Positions 1-5,702 of a DNA stretch of 13,888 bases are shown piece after piece; within the stretch, counting starts at the first letter, position 1; every line of letters begins with the position of its first letter. Below the pieces are notes generated by a model that was not told the origin of the DNA, ran no database searches, and saw only the letters and a program-made list of their open reading frames with translations. The translations under genes were made by a program, and so were the position numbers. Origin of the DNA: Chlamydiota bacterium (GTDB lineage: Bacteria > Chlamydiota > Chlamydiia > Chlamydiales > Rhabdochlamydiaceae); the NCBI GenBank assembly GCA_023265495.1, contig JAHFTP010000023.1, forward strand, positions 1-13,888, given 5' to 3'.

Positions 1-2
1 TT

Positions 3-278
3 ATTTTCCTCTATAGCATCTTTTTCACCTGTCTTTCCGCTTTACTCCCCTATGTCCTTTGCGATCTTTTTCCCACGTATTCCCGCTTCACCTGTGTAGG
101 CGTGAGCTTTAATTTTGCAGATGCTATTGTCGGAAGCTTTACCCCTGCCCTCATCCTTACGCTCGTTACAATAACAGGAAATAATGCCGCTTTTTGTTGG
201 GTCCTCTTATTTTTTGCACTTATTTCACTCGGTGCTTTTTTCAAGATCGATGAGACAAAGCATTATCACCACCACTGA
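3..278 (+). CDS. MFS transporter, metabolite:H+ symporter (ProP/KgtP-like), C-terminal part only
   Basis: This is an open frame that enters from the left edge and ends at TGA 276-278, so only about the last 91 residues are visible. They form three hydrophobic stretches, consistent with TM10-12 of a major facilitator. The stretch YSRFTCVGVSFNFADAIVGSFTP matches the conserved 'R.t..a.sfN...ai.gg.tP' region of the metabolite:H+ symporter subfamily (ProP, KgtP, ShiA) preceding TM11. The protein ends in a short charged tail with three histidines. The substrate cannot be read from this end. In host-associated bacteria such carriers import proline/betaine or dicarboxylates. It lies on the same strand as tag, 102 bp upstream of the chosen tag start. 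The family call is inferred from this C-terminal piece alone. Confidence 0.75.
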   Translation: MFLYSIFFTCLSALLPYVLCDLFPTYSRFTCVGVSFNFADAIVGSFTPALILTLVTITGNNAAFCWVLLFFALISLGAFFKIDETKHYHHH

Positions 279-380
279 TCCTGAGGCATGAGGTTTCGTT
301 TCCACTCAGATTGTTTTGGAATAGATGAGGAAAAAGAAATAGGATATCCTATTTCCAAAAACTATTTTTTCGAGGTGGAT
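279..380 (+). other. MFS-tag intergenic region
   Basis: This 102-bp spacer lies between the transporter stop and the chosen tag start. The tag frame is open through it from an upstream ATG at 288, but the extra 31 residues have no counterpart in Tag proteins. It holds a perfect 20-bp palindrome (336-355), a T6 run (365-370) and the Shine-Dalgarno GAGGTGG (371-377). No convincing -35/-10 pair was found. Confidence 0.55.
336..355. promoter_or_regulatory. Perfect 20-bp palindrome upstream of tag, candidate operator
   Basis: The sequence gaaataggatatcctatttc is its own reverse complement over all 20 bases and ends 25 bp before the tag ATG. As RNA it could fold into an 8-bp stem with a 4-nt loop. 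A T6 run follows only after a further 9 bases, so it is a poor intrinsic terminator. A dimeric repressor or activator site is the simplest reading. It does not resemble a LexA box (CTGT-N8-ACAG). Function is inferred. Confidence 0.45.
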
Positions 381-980
381 ATGACAGAGCAATGTAAGGA
401 CTCGGGTGTTGTATGTCGTTGTGGCTGGGTGGTAGAGGGTGATGCTTTGTATGAGAAGTATCACGATGGGGAGTGGGGAGTGCCGGTGCATGATGACAGA
501 AAGCACTTTGAGTTTTTGATTTTGGAAGGAGCGCAGGCGGGGCTTAGCTGGCTGACTATTTTGCGCCGCAGGGAGGGATATAGGAAAGCTTTTGCTCAGT
601 TTGATGCTGCGGTGGTTGCCTCCTATGGGGAAAAAGAAATTGCTGCTCTGCTCGCAGATGAAGGAATTATCCGCAATCGATTGAAAGTGCAGTCTGCCGT
701 TCGCAATGCAAAGCATTTTTTACAGGTGCAGGAGGAGTTTGGCAGCTTTGATACCTATATATGGGGATTTGTTGGTGGCAGGACGATGCAGAATGCCAGG
801 AGGTCGATCCGTGAGGTTCCGGCTTCTACCAAAGAATCTAAGGCACTTAGTGTCGACCTTAAGAAGAGGGGATTCTCCTTTGTAGGGGAGACCGTGATGT
901 ATGCGCATATGCAGGCGATGGGTCTTGTTAATGATCATACGGTAGATTGTTTCCGGTATAAGGATCTCGCCGGATTATAA
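381..980 (+). CDS. tag: DNA-3-methyladenine glycosylase I
   Basis: The enzyme excises 3-methyladenine from alkylated DNA by hydrolysing the N-glycosidic bond, starting base excision repair in the cytoplasm. With the start at ATG 381 (Shine-Dalgarno GAGGTGG at 371-377) the product is 199 residues, close to the ~187 of E. coli Tag; an upstream in-frame ATG at 288 would add 31 unrelated residues and was rejected. By alignment with remembered E. coli Tag, the zinc-snap ligands are all present: C14 in RCGW, H28 in YHDGEWGV, and H186 and C190 in NDHTVDC. The base-pocket residues E49 and W57 in LEGAQAGLSW are present, as is Y27 next to H28. The C-terminal KKRGFSFVGETVMY...QAMGLVNDH signature is intact. 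The gene looks functional. It may be transcribed with the upstream transporter or from its own promoter near the palindrome. Confidence 0.95.
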   Translation: MTEQCKDSGVVCRCGWVVEGDALYEKYHDGEWGVPVHDDRKHFEFLILEGAQAGLSWLTILRRREGYRKAFAQFDAAVVASYGEKEIAALLADEGIIRNRLKVQSAVRNAKHFLQVQEEFGSFDTYIWGFVGGRTMQNARRSIREVPASTKESKALSVDLKKRGFSFVGETVMYAHMQAMGLVNDHTVDCFRYKDLAGL

Positions 981-1017
981 TAGATTTTTTTATAAAGGCC
1001 TGTCTAAAGGATTTTTC

Positions 1018-1047
1018 TTCAAAAGCAATGGATGCTTTGTCTATAAT
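1018..1047 (+). promoter_or_regulatory. Putative sigma-70 promoter for the 1103-3793 cluster
   Basis: A perfect -10 hexamer TATAAT (1042-1047) is preceded, with an 18-bp spacer, by a -35-like TTCAAA (1018-1023; 4 of 6 to TTGACA). The predicted start near 1054 would give a leader of about 50 nt before the methyltransferase gene. It sits in the 122-bp gap after tag, which has no obvious terminator (only a weak AAAGCA/TGCTTT pairing overlapping the promoter). Confidence 0.45.
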
Positions 1048-1102
1048 TTTTCTCTTCGCTGACTTAGAAGAATACTTTTTCTAACCTGGTAATAGGTGAT
1101 CT

Positions 1103-1942
1103 ATGGTGCGTCGACTGTTTGTATGTATGCTCTCTTTTGTATCTTCTCTTTTTGGTAGGGATAAAGCGGAGGAATATAATGATGATTTCCTTGAGCTCAT
1201 AGAGATTGTATATGGCAAAGGGTTTTTATCTCAGGGAGGAAAAGAGGCGGTAGCAGAGATTGTCAAGGACGTTTCCTTAGAAGGGAAAAAAGTATTAGAT
1301 TTAGGTTCAGGGCTTGGGGCTCCGGATATCTATCTTGCGCAGCACTATGCTGTAGACATTGTAGGAGTAGATCCTCAGCGGTCTATGGTGACAAAAGCTT
1401 TGCAGGCAGTAGAAGAAGCGAAGGCCTCTTTTAAAGGCAAAGTCACTTTTCAGTGGATGGAAGACCGCTTAAGCTTAAAGCAATTTAGCGATGGGGAGTT
1501 TGACCTGGTGATCAGTAAGGAATCGATCCTCCATGTCCCCGTTGAGAAGAAGAGCGCTTATTTTAAAGAGGTTGTTCGTGTATTAAAGCCGGGAGGGCAG
1601 ATAGCCATTATGGACTGGATGCATAGTTCTCCCTCCTATAGTGCAAACACAAAAAAGATGATGGAGATGGATGGAATCGCATTCTGTCTTGTAACACCTG
1701 ATGAATACCAAAGTCTGTTAGAAGGAGTCGGTTTTACAAACATCCATTTTATAGATACGACAGCGATGCATGCCGGCATATCGCAAGACAACATAGATGC
1801 GATCAAAGGCCGGGCGGAGCAGATCCAAAAGCGAATTGGTCCTGCTACGTATGAATATTGTTTAGAGAGCTGGGGATATCAGCGCGACGCTTTCACCTCG
1901 CATGAGTTGATAACAGGGATTTTTAGAGCAAAAAAAGACTAA
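1103..1942 (+). CDS. SAM-dependent methyltransferase, phosphoethanolamine N-methyltransferase-like
   Basis: This is a 279-residue class I methyltransferase. Motif I is VLDLGSGLG (64-72), with the acidic end of beta-2 at VGVD (D90) and the post-motif VLKPGGQIAIMDW (160-172). The order Y..DFLE..E.VYGKGFLSQGG (25-46), motif I, then SKESILH (138-144) closely follows Plasmodium/nematode phosphoethanolamine N-methyltransferases. Their catalytic Tyr/His pair would be Y25 and H144. The phosphate-binding Tyr160, Arg179 and Tyr181 of the Plasmodium enzyme align by eye with W172, I192 and F194, so phosphoethanolamine may not be the true substrate; another amine or phosphobase is possible. The first ~18 residues are unusually hydrophobic (LFVCMLSFVSSLF) and could be a membrane-targeting segment; ATG 1130 is an alternative start that shortens it. 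Shine-Dalgarno AGGTG is at 1094-1098. It is first of three closely spaced genes. Fold is certain; substrate is inferred. Confidence 0.8.
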   Translation: MVRRLFVCMLSFVSSLFGRDKAEEYNDDFLELIEIVYGKGFLSQGGKEAVAEIVKDVSLEGKKVLDLGSGLGAPDIYLAQHYAVDIVGVDPQRSMVTKALQAVEEAKASFKGKVTFQWMEDRLSLKQFSDGEFDLVISKESILHVPVEKKSAYFKEVVRVLKPGGQIAIMDWMHSSPSYSANTKKMMEMDGIAFCLVTPDEYQSLLEGVGFTNIHFIDTTAMHAGISQDNIDAIKGRAEQIQKRIGPATYEYCLESWGYQRDAFTSHELITGIFRAKKD

Positions 1943-1958
1943 GCAAAAGGAAGTTCTT

Positions 1959-2906
1959 ATGAAGAAAATGTTACTGAGTATGTTAGCAGGGATCGTATGT
2001 ATGAGTTCTTTTGCTCAAGGGGAAAGCCAAGAGTATTTTTACTTTTCTCCGCAGATGATGGCAACGCATGTAAAAGACTACAGCGAAGGAGAGAAGGCTG
2101 CCATTGCACAAGACTTAAGCGTCGTGCGCAGCGTATGCTTTGCAGCTAAGGGAGATAATCAAGAGGGGCAGAGGCCATTATATATAGCAACAGCTGGAGG
2201 TCCTGGCGCCAGAAAAACTACGATTTTGGAGAGGTTTTTAGCGAGCCGCTATCCCAATACGTCCATAGCTTATTTGGATCCGGATCAAAGAGCGTTAAAG
2301 TTCATGGTGCATACGTACTTTAGTCAATCTCTTTCAGCTTTTTCTGTAGCCAACGCAGAAAACTATTCTTTAGCGGTAAAAAGTGCTTATGAGAGATGGC
2401 GTGGGGCATCCAACTATATCACATTGACACTTTTTGAGGAGGCTATTGCCCAAAGAAGGAATATAGCGCACGGAACAACTTCTACTGGAGGACATATTCC
2501 TACTTTCCTAGCAAAACTCAAGGAAGCAGACTATGATATTGTTTTAGTTTTATGCTCTTGCGAAGACGATTTCCGCAGGCAGGCGATACAGTATAGAAAT
2601 GAGGAACAAAAGTTTTATCAGTCCACACCGGAGGATGCGGTAAGCAAGGGAAAAGTATTTCCTGAGAGGATGTCTGCCTATTTCACCTATGCGGACACGT
2701 TATACTTATACTGGAGTGACGATCTATTCCATCCCGAACATCTGGCTGCTGTGCTAACGAAAGGAAAGATGGAAGTACTGGATCAAACGTATCTGGATAA
2801 GTTTGTGCACAAATACGAAAATGACAGAACCTCGTTGCTAGTCGAAGGCAAAAGTATCCCCTCTTGGAATGAGCTTGTGTCGTTGTTTCAAAGTAGACAA
2901 TTCTAA
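1959..2906 (+). CDS. Secreted zeta-toxin-like P-loop kinase
   Basis: The 315-residue product starts with a clear signal peptide (MKK, hydrophobic core, probable cleavage after SSFA at residue 19). A P-loop kinase of zeta-toxin type follows: Walker A GGPGARKTT (80-88), the 'D-x-D' strand IAYLDPDQR (104-111) where zeta enzymes hold their catalytic aspartate, AHGTTSTGG (170-178), a Walker-B-like strand YDIVLVLCS (192-200), and an Arg-rich lid DDFRRQAIQYR (203-213). Known zeta toxins are cytoplasmic ATP-dependent kinases of UDP-N-acetylglucosamine neutralised by an epsilon antitoxin. Here there is no small antitoxin gene next door, and the export signal points to a periplasmic or host-exposed role. 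The start at ATG 1959 is supported by AGGAAG (1948-1953), 16 bp after the methyltransferase stop. Substrate is unknown. The fold call comes from motifs only. Confidence 0.7.
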   Translation: MKKMLLSMLAGIVCMSSFAQGESQEYFYFSPQMMATHVKDYSEGEKAAIAQDLSVVRSVCFAAKGDNQEGQRPLYIATAGGPGARKTTILERFLASRYPNTSIAYLDPDQRALKFMVHTYFSQSLSAFSVANAENYSLAVKSAYERWRGASNYITLTLFEEAIAQRRNIAHGTTSTGGHIPTFLAKLKEADYDIVLVLCSCEDDFRRQAIQYRNEEQKFYQSTPEDAVSKGKVFPERMSAYFTYADTLYLYWSDDLFHPEHLAAVLTKGKMEVLDQTYLDKFVHKYENDRTSLLVEGKSIPSWNELVSLFQSRQF

Positions 2907-2923
2907 AGAACATAAGGTGTCGT

Positions 2924-3793
2924 ATGAAAGCTATTTTCTTTATTGCCATCGCATTTTTATTTCTATGGGGTGCGAATGAACTATATCAGAAAAAGAATAG
3001 ATCAGGTCTTCAAACCAAGTTTGCTTCCCCGACTTTTTCTTCTTCATCGGAGTGGGAACTGCCTCCACTTTCGCCAGAGAAACAAGAAGAGGTGTATCAA
3101 ATCCTTTCCCAGCCATTTACTTTTTTTGCGAGGGGATCTCAGGCTGTGGCTTTTATCAGCGAAGATAAACAATACATTGTAAAATTATTCAAACAGCACA
3201 AATGGCGTCCTAAGCACATATTAGGGCATGTTCCATTGCCATTTAATCCCTATTATAAGGATTTTAAAAAAAATCAGGAGAAACAATGGGCTGTATTGCG
3301 CAGCTGCAGAACGGCGCTTACCCATGTAAAGGAGGATACGGGAGTGTTGTATGCCCACTTAAATCCTACACCTTTTCCCTTATCTACAAAGACCTTTATA
3401 GATAAGAAAGGCAAGAAGTGGCAGCTAGATCTTAGCAAGAGCTGTTTCCTTTTACAAAAAAAGGCAGATCTATTTTATCCCCACATAGAGGCTCTTATGG
3501 ATAGGGGCGATATAGAAGCAGCCAAATATGCTATTTCTTCTACTTTAGATCTTCTTAGGCGTTTTATGGATATGGGTGTTTTTGAAAATAATGCCATTTT
3601 ACGAAAAAATTTCGGGTTCATTGACAATAGAGCTATGCAGTTCGATATAGGCAAATTCCAGTTTGATGAACACCATAAGGGAAATCCCAAAGAAATTAGG
3701 TCTGTCACAGAGCGTTTTCATGTGTGGGTAGAAAGGAATTATCCGGAGCTTCTCCCTCATTTTGACCAAAAACTGATGGAGGTAGCTTCTTAA
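2924..3793 (+). CDS. Kinase-like protein with N-terminal membrane/export segment
   Basis: The product has 289 residues. Residues 3-19 (AIFFIAIAFLFLWGANE) form a hydrophobic signal or membrane anchor. A region resembling a protein-kinase-like N-lobe follows: glycine-loop-like ARGSQAVAFIS (69-79), ED, then IVKLFK with K87 as the probable nucleotide-binding lysine. Near the C-terminus, MDMGVFENNAILRKNFGFID...FDIGKF (215-245) resembles a catalytic/metal-binding end with D241-I-G in place of DFG. The usual HRD aspartate is not obvious; the ENN at 221-223 may occupy part of that loop. I recall similar small 'SED..YVLKFFK' proteins from environmental chlamydiae, all of unknown function. AAGGTG (2914-2919) supports the ATG at 2924, 17 bp after the zeta-like gene, so it is probably co-transcribed and last in the cluster. 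Kinase activity is inference. Confidence 0.6.
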   Translation: MKAIFFIAIAFLFLWGANELYQKKNRSGLQTKFASPTFSSSSEWELPPLSPEKQEEVYQILSQPFTFFARGSQAVAFISEDKQYIVKLFKQHKWRPKHILGHVPLPFNPYYKDFKKNQEKQWAVLRSCRTALTHVKEDTGVLYAHLNPTPFPLSTKTFIDKKGKKWQLDLSKSCFLLQKKADLFYPHIEALMDRGDIEAAKYAISSTLDLLRRFMDMGVFENNAILRKNFGFIDNRAMQFDIGKFQFDEHHKGNPKEIRSVTERFHVWVERNYPELLPHFDQKLMEVAS

Positions 3794-4083
3794 AATGGTT
3801 TATTGTGTGCGTTTTCTGTGAGGTGAGTTGGGTTATTTCGTATTTTGAATTGACCCAATTGACCCAACTCATCTGATGTTATTCAAAATGTAGGGATTGG
3901 CGACAGGTTCCAAGCCGTAAAATTAAGAAAGTAGATCAAGGCCGTGGCTCAGCTATATAAGATGTTCAGAAACCGATACCGATAGCCATATGGAGTAATT
4001 TATTGAAAAGGTGGGGATGCTTTCTTGCTTCTTGTAGAGGAATTTGTTACCTTTTCCTATTTCAAAGAAATAAGGACGTGAGC
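3794..4083 (+). other. 290-bp intergenic region upstream of the outer-membrane protein gene
   Basis: No supported gene is seen here. The frame of the next gene is open back to a TTG at 4003, but the signal peptide starts at ATG 4084, so 4003-4083 is leader. The left half holds two interleaved inverted repeats (3821-3891). The right half holds a TATATA box (3954-3959) without a matching -35, and an 8-bp inverted repeat (4005-4012 with 4049-4056) just before the Shine-Dalgarno. No tRNA-like fold and no T-tract terminator were found. Confidence 0.6.
3821..3891 (+). repeat. Two interleaved inverted repeats (pseudoknot geometry) with a 9-bp tandem repeat
   Basis: Arm A (3821-3834) pairs with A' (3861-3874) over 14 bp including two G-T pairs. 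Arm B (3842-3850, ATTTTGAAT) pairs perfectly with B' (3881-3889), extendable by two G-T pairs. The order is A-B-A'-B', as in an H-type pseudoknot with connecting segments of about 7, 10 and 6 nt. Within it, ATTGACCCA is repeated exactly in tandem (3849-3857, 3858-3866), giving two TGACCCAA half-sites facing one TTGGGTTA (3828-3835). It begins 28 bp after the kinase-like gene. There is no T-tract, so it is not an intrinsic terminator. A structured RNA or a multi-site operator are the options. Confidence 0.55.
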
Positions 4084-5064
4084 ATGTGTCTTAGATGGGT
4101 TTTCTTATTGGTTGCGATTTTTGTCGGTCGTATGATCTATGGAGAGACACTGACTCCTGTGCAAACTGTGCCATCTTCACTACCATGGCTTACGGGGCCG
4201 TTGATTGCTCCTCCGGGCTATGTAGTGCAAAAAGGGCATTTTGAAATCGAGCCCTACCTCTATGTGACGGTAGATACCGGTATCTATGACAATCATTGGC
4301 AATCACATTCTTCTCCCAATTTTACCAGCGTAAATCCACAACTTCTCGTCCTCATTGGACTAACGGAATGGATGGATATACAGATGACGCCTTCAGTGCT
4401 GTACAACACAACGCAGGGAAAATCTTCAGTGAATGTTGGAGATCTGCCTATAGGGTTAGACTTTCAATTGGTAGCAATAGATAAGTGGAAGTGGTTTCCG
4501 GGGATTAAGCTGACCATCTTAGAAACTTTCCCTACAGGGAAGTATCAGAAACTCAAAGTCGATAGGCAGGGAACGGACCAAACGGGAGAAGGATCTTTCA
4601 TTACTACACCATCTCTTGTCTTTTACAAGGTATACCATGTAAAAGGGCTTCACTATATGAGTATGACAGGCAGCCTAGCTTATTCTCTATCAAGTCCTGT
4701 CCATGTGCGGGGGCTGAACACCTATGGGGGTGGTCAGGGCACGTGTGGCAAGGTATATCTAGGGAATGAATTTACCGGTATTTTAAGTTTTGAATATAGC
4801 TTCAATGAACACTTTGTTTTCGCAATAGATAACGTCTATGAGCATCAAGACAAAAGCACGTTCTCTGGGAGGAAAGGGTTTTCTTCTCCTGGCGTTGTAG
4901 CAAGTGTAGGAAATCCCTCTTCTGAACAAATAAGTTTTGCTCCGGCTTTAGAATATAATTTCAGTAGCTCTTTAGGTGTTATAGCAGGTGTATGGGTGAC
5001 AGGTTTTGGCAGGAACGCTACGGAGTTTCGTAGTGCAGCCATGGCGTTGGATTATACATATTAG
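4084..5064 (+). CDS. Outer-membrane beta-barrel protein (transporter/porin-like)
   Basis: The 326-residue product starts at ATG 4084 (Shine-Dalgarno AAGGA at 4072-4076, 7 bp away). This choice places a signal peptide, MCLRWVFLLVAIFVGRMIYG, at the very N-terminus; the longer TTG-started version would bury it. The mature protein has alternating aromatic/hydrophobic strands (for example HFEIEPYLYVTVDTG, WMDIQMTPSVLYN, GILSFEYSFNEHFVFAIDNVY) and ends in DYTY with a terminal aromatic residue, typical of barrels inserted by BamA. The start of the mature part (SLPWLTGPLIAPPGYVVQKGHFEIEPY) resembles a barrel family I associate with Chlamydiae, Legionella and Coxiella, distantly like the phenol-degradation 'MetA' transporter barrels (PF13557). 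The substrate is unknown. It stands as a single gene with a long leader. Confidence 0.75.
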   Translation: MCLRWVFLLVAIFVGRMIYGETLTPVQTVPSSLPWLTGPLIAPPGYVVQKGHFEIEPYLYVTVDTGIYDNHWQSHSSPNFTSVNPQLLVLIGLTEWMDIQMTPSVLYNTTQGKSSVNVGDLPIGLDFQLVAIDKWKWFPGIKLTILETFPTGKYQKLKVDRQGTDQTGEGSFITTPSLVFYKVYHVKGLHYMSMTGSLAYSLSSPVHVRGLNTYGGGQGTCGKVYLGNEFTGILSFEYSFNEHFVFAIDNVYEHQDKSTFSGRKGFSSPGVVASVGNPSSEQISFAPALEYNFSSSLGVIAGVWVTGFGRNATEFRSAAMALDYTY

Positions 5065-5220
5065 AGCGCTTTGCAATCTAAAATTTCTTTTTTTTGTAGG
5101 CAGCATTTTAGACCTGTTTCTAGAAGGAGGGGCTAGCTGCCTTGGCTGGCATATGGCTGCATTTTTGCGTATTGCTCTGGTTATAGCGCTCCTATAAGTA
5201 GCGCAATACGCAGGGGTGCA
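5065..5220 (+). other. Intergenic region between barrel gene and decayed ATPase
   Basis: This 156-bp spacer holds a T-rich run (5085-5095) flanked by an 8-bp inverted repeat TCTAAAAT/ATTTTAGA (5077-5084, 5105-5112). It also holds AGGCAGC/GCTGCCT (5098-5104, 5136-5142) and the long hairpin at 5167-5211. The T-run lies inside a loop rather than after a stem, so no standard terminator is called for the barrel gene. Confidence 0.45.
5167..5211 (+). repeat. Imperfect 20-bp-arm hairpin abutting the ATPase-remnant RBS
   Basis: The outer stem GCGTATTGC (5167-5175) pairs with GCAATACGC (5203-5211). The inner stem TTATAG (5181-5186) pairs with CTATAA (5192-5197), with a CGCTC loop. Between them three of five positions also pair (one as G-T). 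The hairpin ends immediately before the Shine-Dalgarno AGGGG (5212-5216) of the downstream pseudogene. T5 precedes rather than follows it, so it is not a + strand terminator; on the - strand it would be followed by A's. Its role is unknown. Confidence 0.5.
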
Positions 5221-5672
5221 ATGAGTTTAAAAGAGAAATTTGCAGGAAGGCTGGAAGAAAAACGCGAGCTAGGAGAATTATTTACATCCAACAAAGCTGA
5301 GTTTTTGGCCGTCTATGGCAGGCGCAGGGTAGGAAAAACATTTTTGATAAGAAATTTTCCCCAAAAGACTCCATGCATCTTTTTCAACTCGACTGGCATC
5401 CACAATGGGTCCCTGGGGCTCTAATTGACTTGATATTTGATAGAGACGATGATGCCATTACGATCTGTGAAATTACATACACGAATTCCCCATTTGTTCT
5501 AGATAAAGAATACGCCTCAATGCTCAGCAAAAGGATGCAAGTATTTAAAGAGAGGACGAGAACGCAGAAACAACTGTTTTTGACTTTTATCTCAGCTTGT
5601 GGGCTAAAAAAGACGATGTACTCAGAAGAGATGGTGGATGGAGTTGCGTCTCTGGATGATTTGTTTAGGTGA
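5221..5672 (+). pseudogene. AAA ATPase of the DUF234 type, internally deleted and frameshifted
   Basis: Two remnants of one gene lie in different frames. The N-terminal part (ATG 5221 to TAA 5422-5424, 67 codons) has FAGRLEEKRELGELF followed by the Walker A region AVYGRRRVGKTFLIRNF, typical of archaeal-type ATPases (PF01637). The C-terminal part (about 5412-5672, second frame) reads GALIDLIFDRDDDAITICEI...VFKERTRTQKQLFLTFIS.CGLKK..YS...V.....LDDLF, the usual end of the same family and its PD-(D/E)XK-like domain. Full-length members are about 450-480 residues, so roughly 300 central codons are missing and the frame changes near 5400-5418. The family's E-x-K of the nuclease-like motif reads E-I-T here, a further sign of decay. 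A good Shine-Dalgarno survives, so a 67-residue stub could still be made. Confidence 0.85.
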
Positions 5673-5702
5673 GCATTGGTATCCAAGCGGAAGTCAACTT
5701 TT

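Noticed and set aside
288..380. Longer tag start at ATG 288
   Set aside because: It adds 31 residues not found in Tag proteins and would place the palindrome inside coding sequence; ATG 381 has a strong Shine-Dalgarno.
306..716. - strand open frame of 136 codons over tag
   Set aside because: It is antisense to a gene with all Tag zinc and pocket residues.
1021..1040. AAAGCA/TGCTTT as terminator of tag
   Set aside because: It is a 6-bp AT-rich stem that overlaps the promoter spacer and is more easily explained by chance.
1943..1958. Antitoxin gene next to the zeta-like kinase
   Set aside because: The gaps before and after it are 16 and 17 bp, and both neighbours are larger proteins with their own identifiable folds.
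3821..3874. Intrinsic terminator after the kinase-like gene
   Set aside because: The stem has a 26-nt loop and no T-tract after it.
3891..3990. tRNA-like GGTTCCAAGCC stretch
   Set aside because: No acceptor, anticodon or D-arm pairing could be built around it.
4005..4056. GAAAAGGT/ACCTTTTC inverted repeat as a riboswitch or attenuator before the barrel gene
   Set aside because: It is only 8 bp around a 36-nt loop, with no recognisable aptamer or T-tract.
4003..4083. Longer barrel-protein start at TTG 4003
   Set aside because: It would bury the signal peptide behind 27 residues; ATG 4084 has AAGGA at proper spacing.
5384..5672. Programmed frameshift in the DUF234-type ATPase
   Set aside because: Roughly 300 central codons are missing, so a frameshift alone could not restore a full protein.
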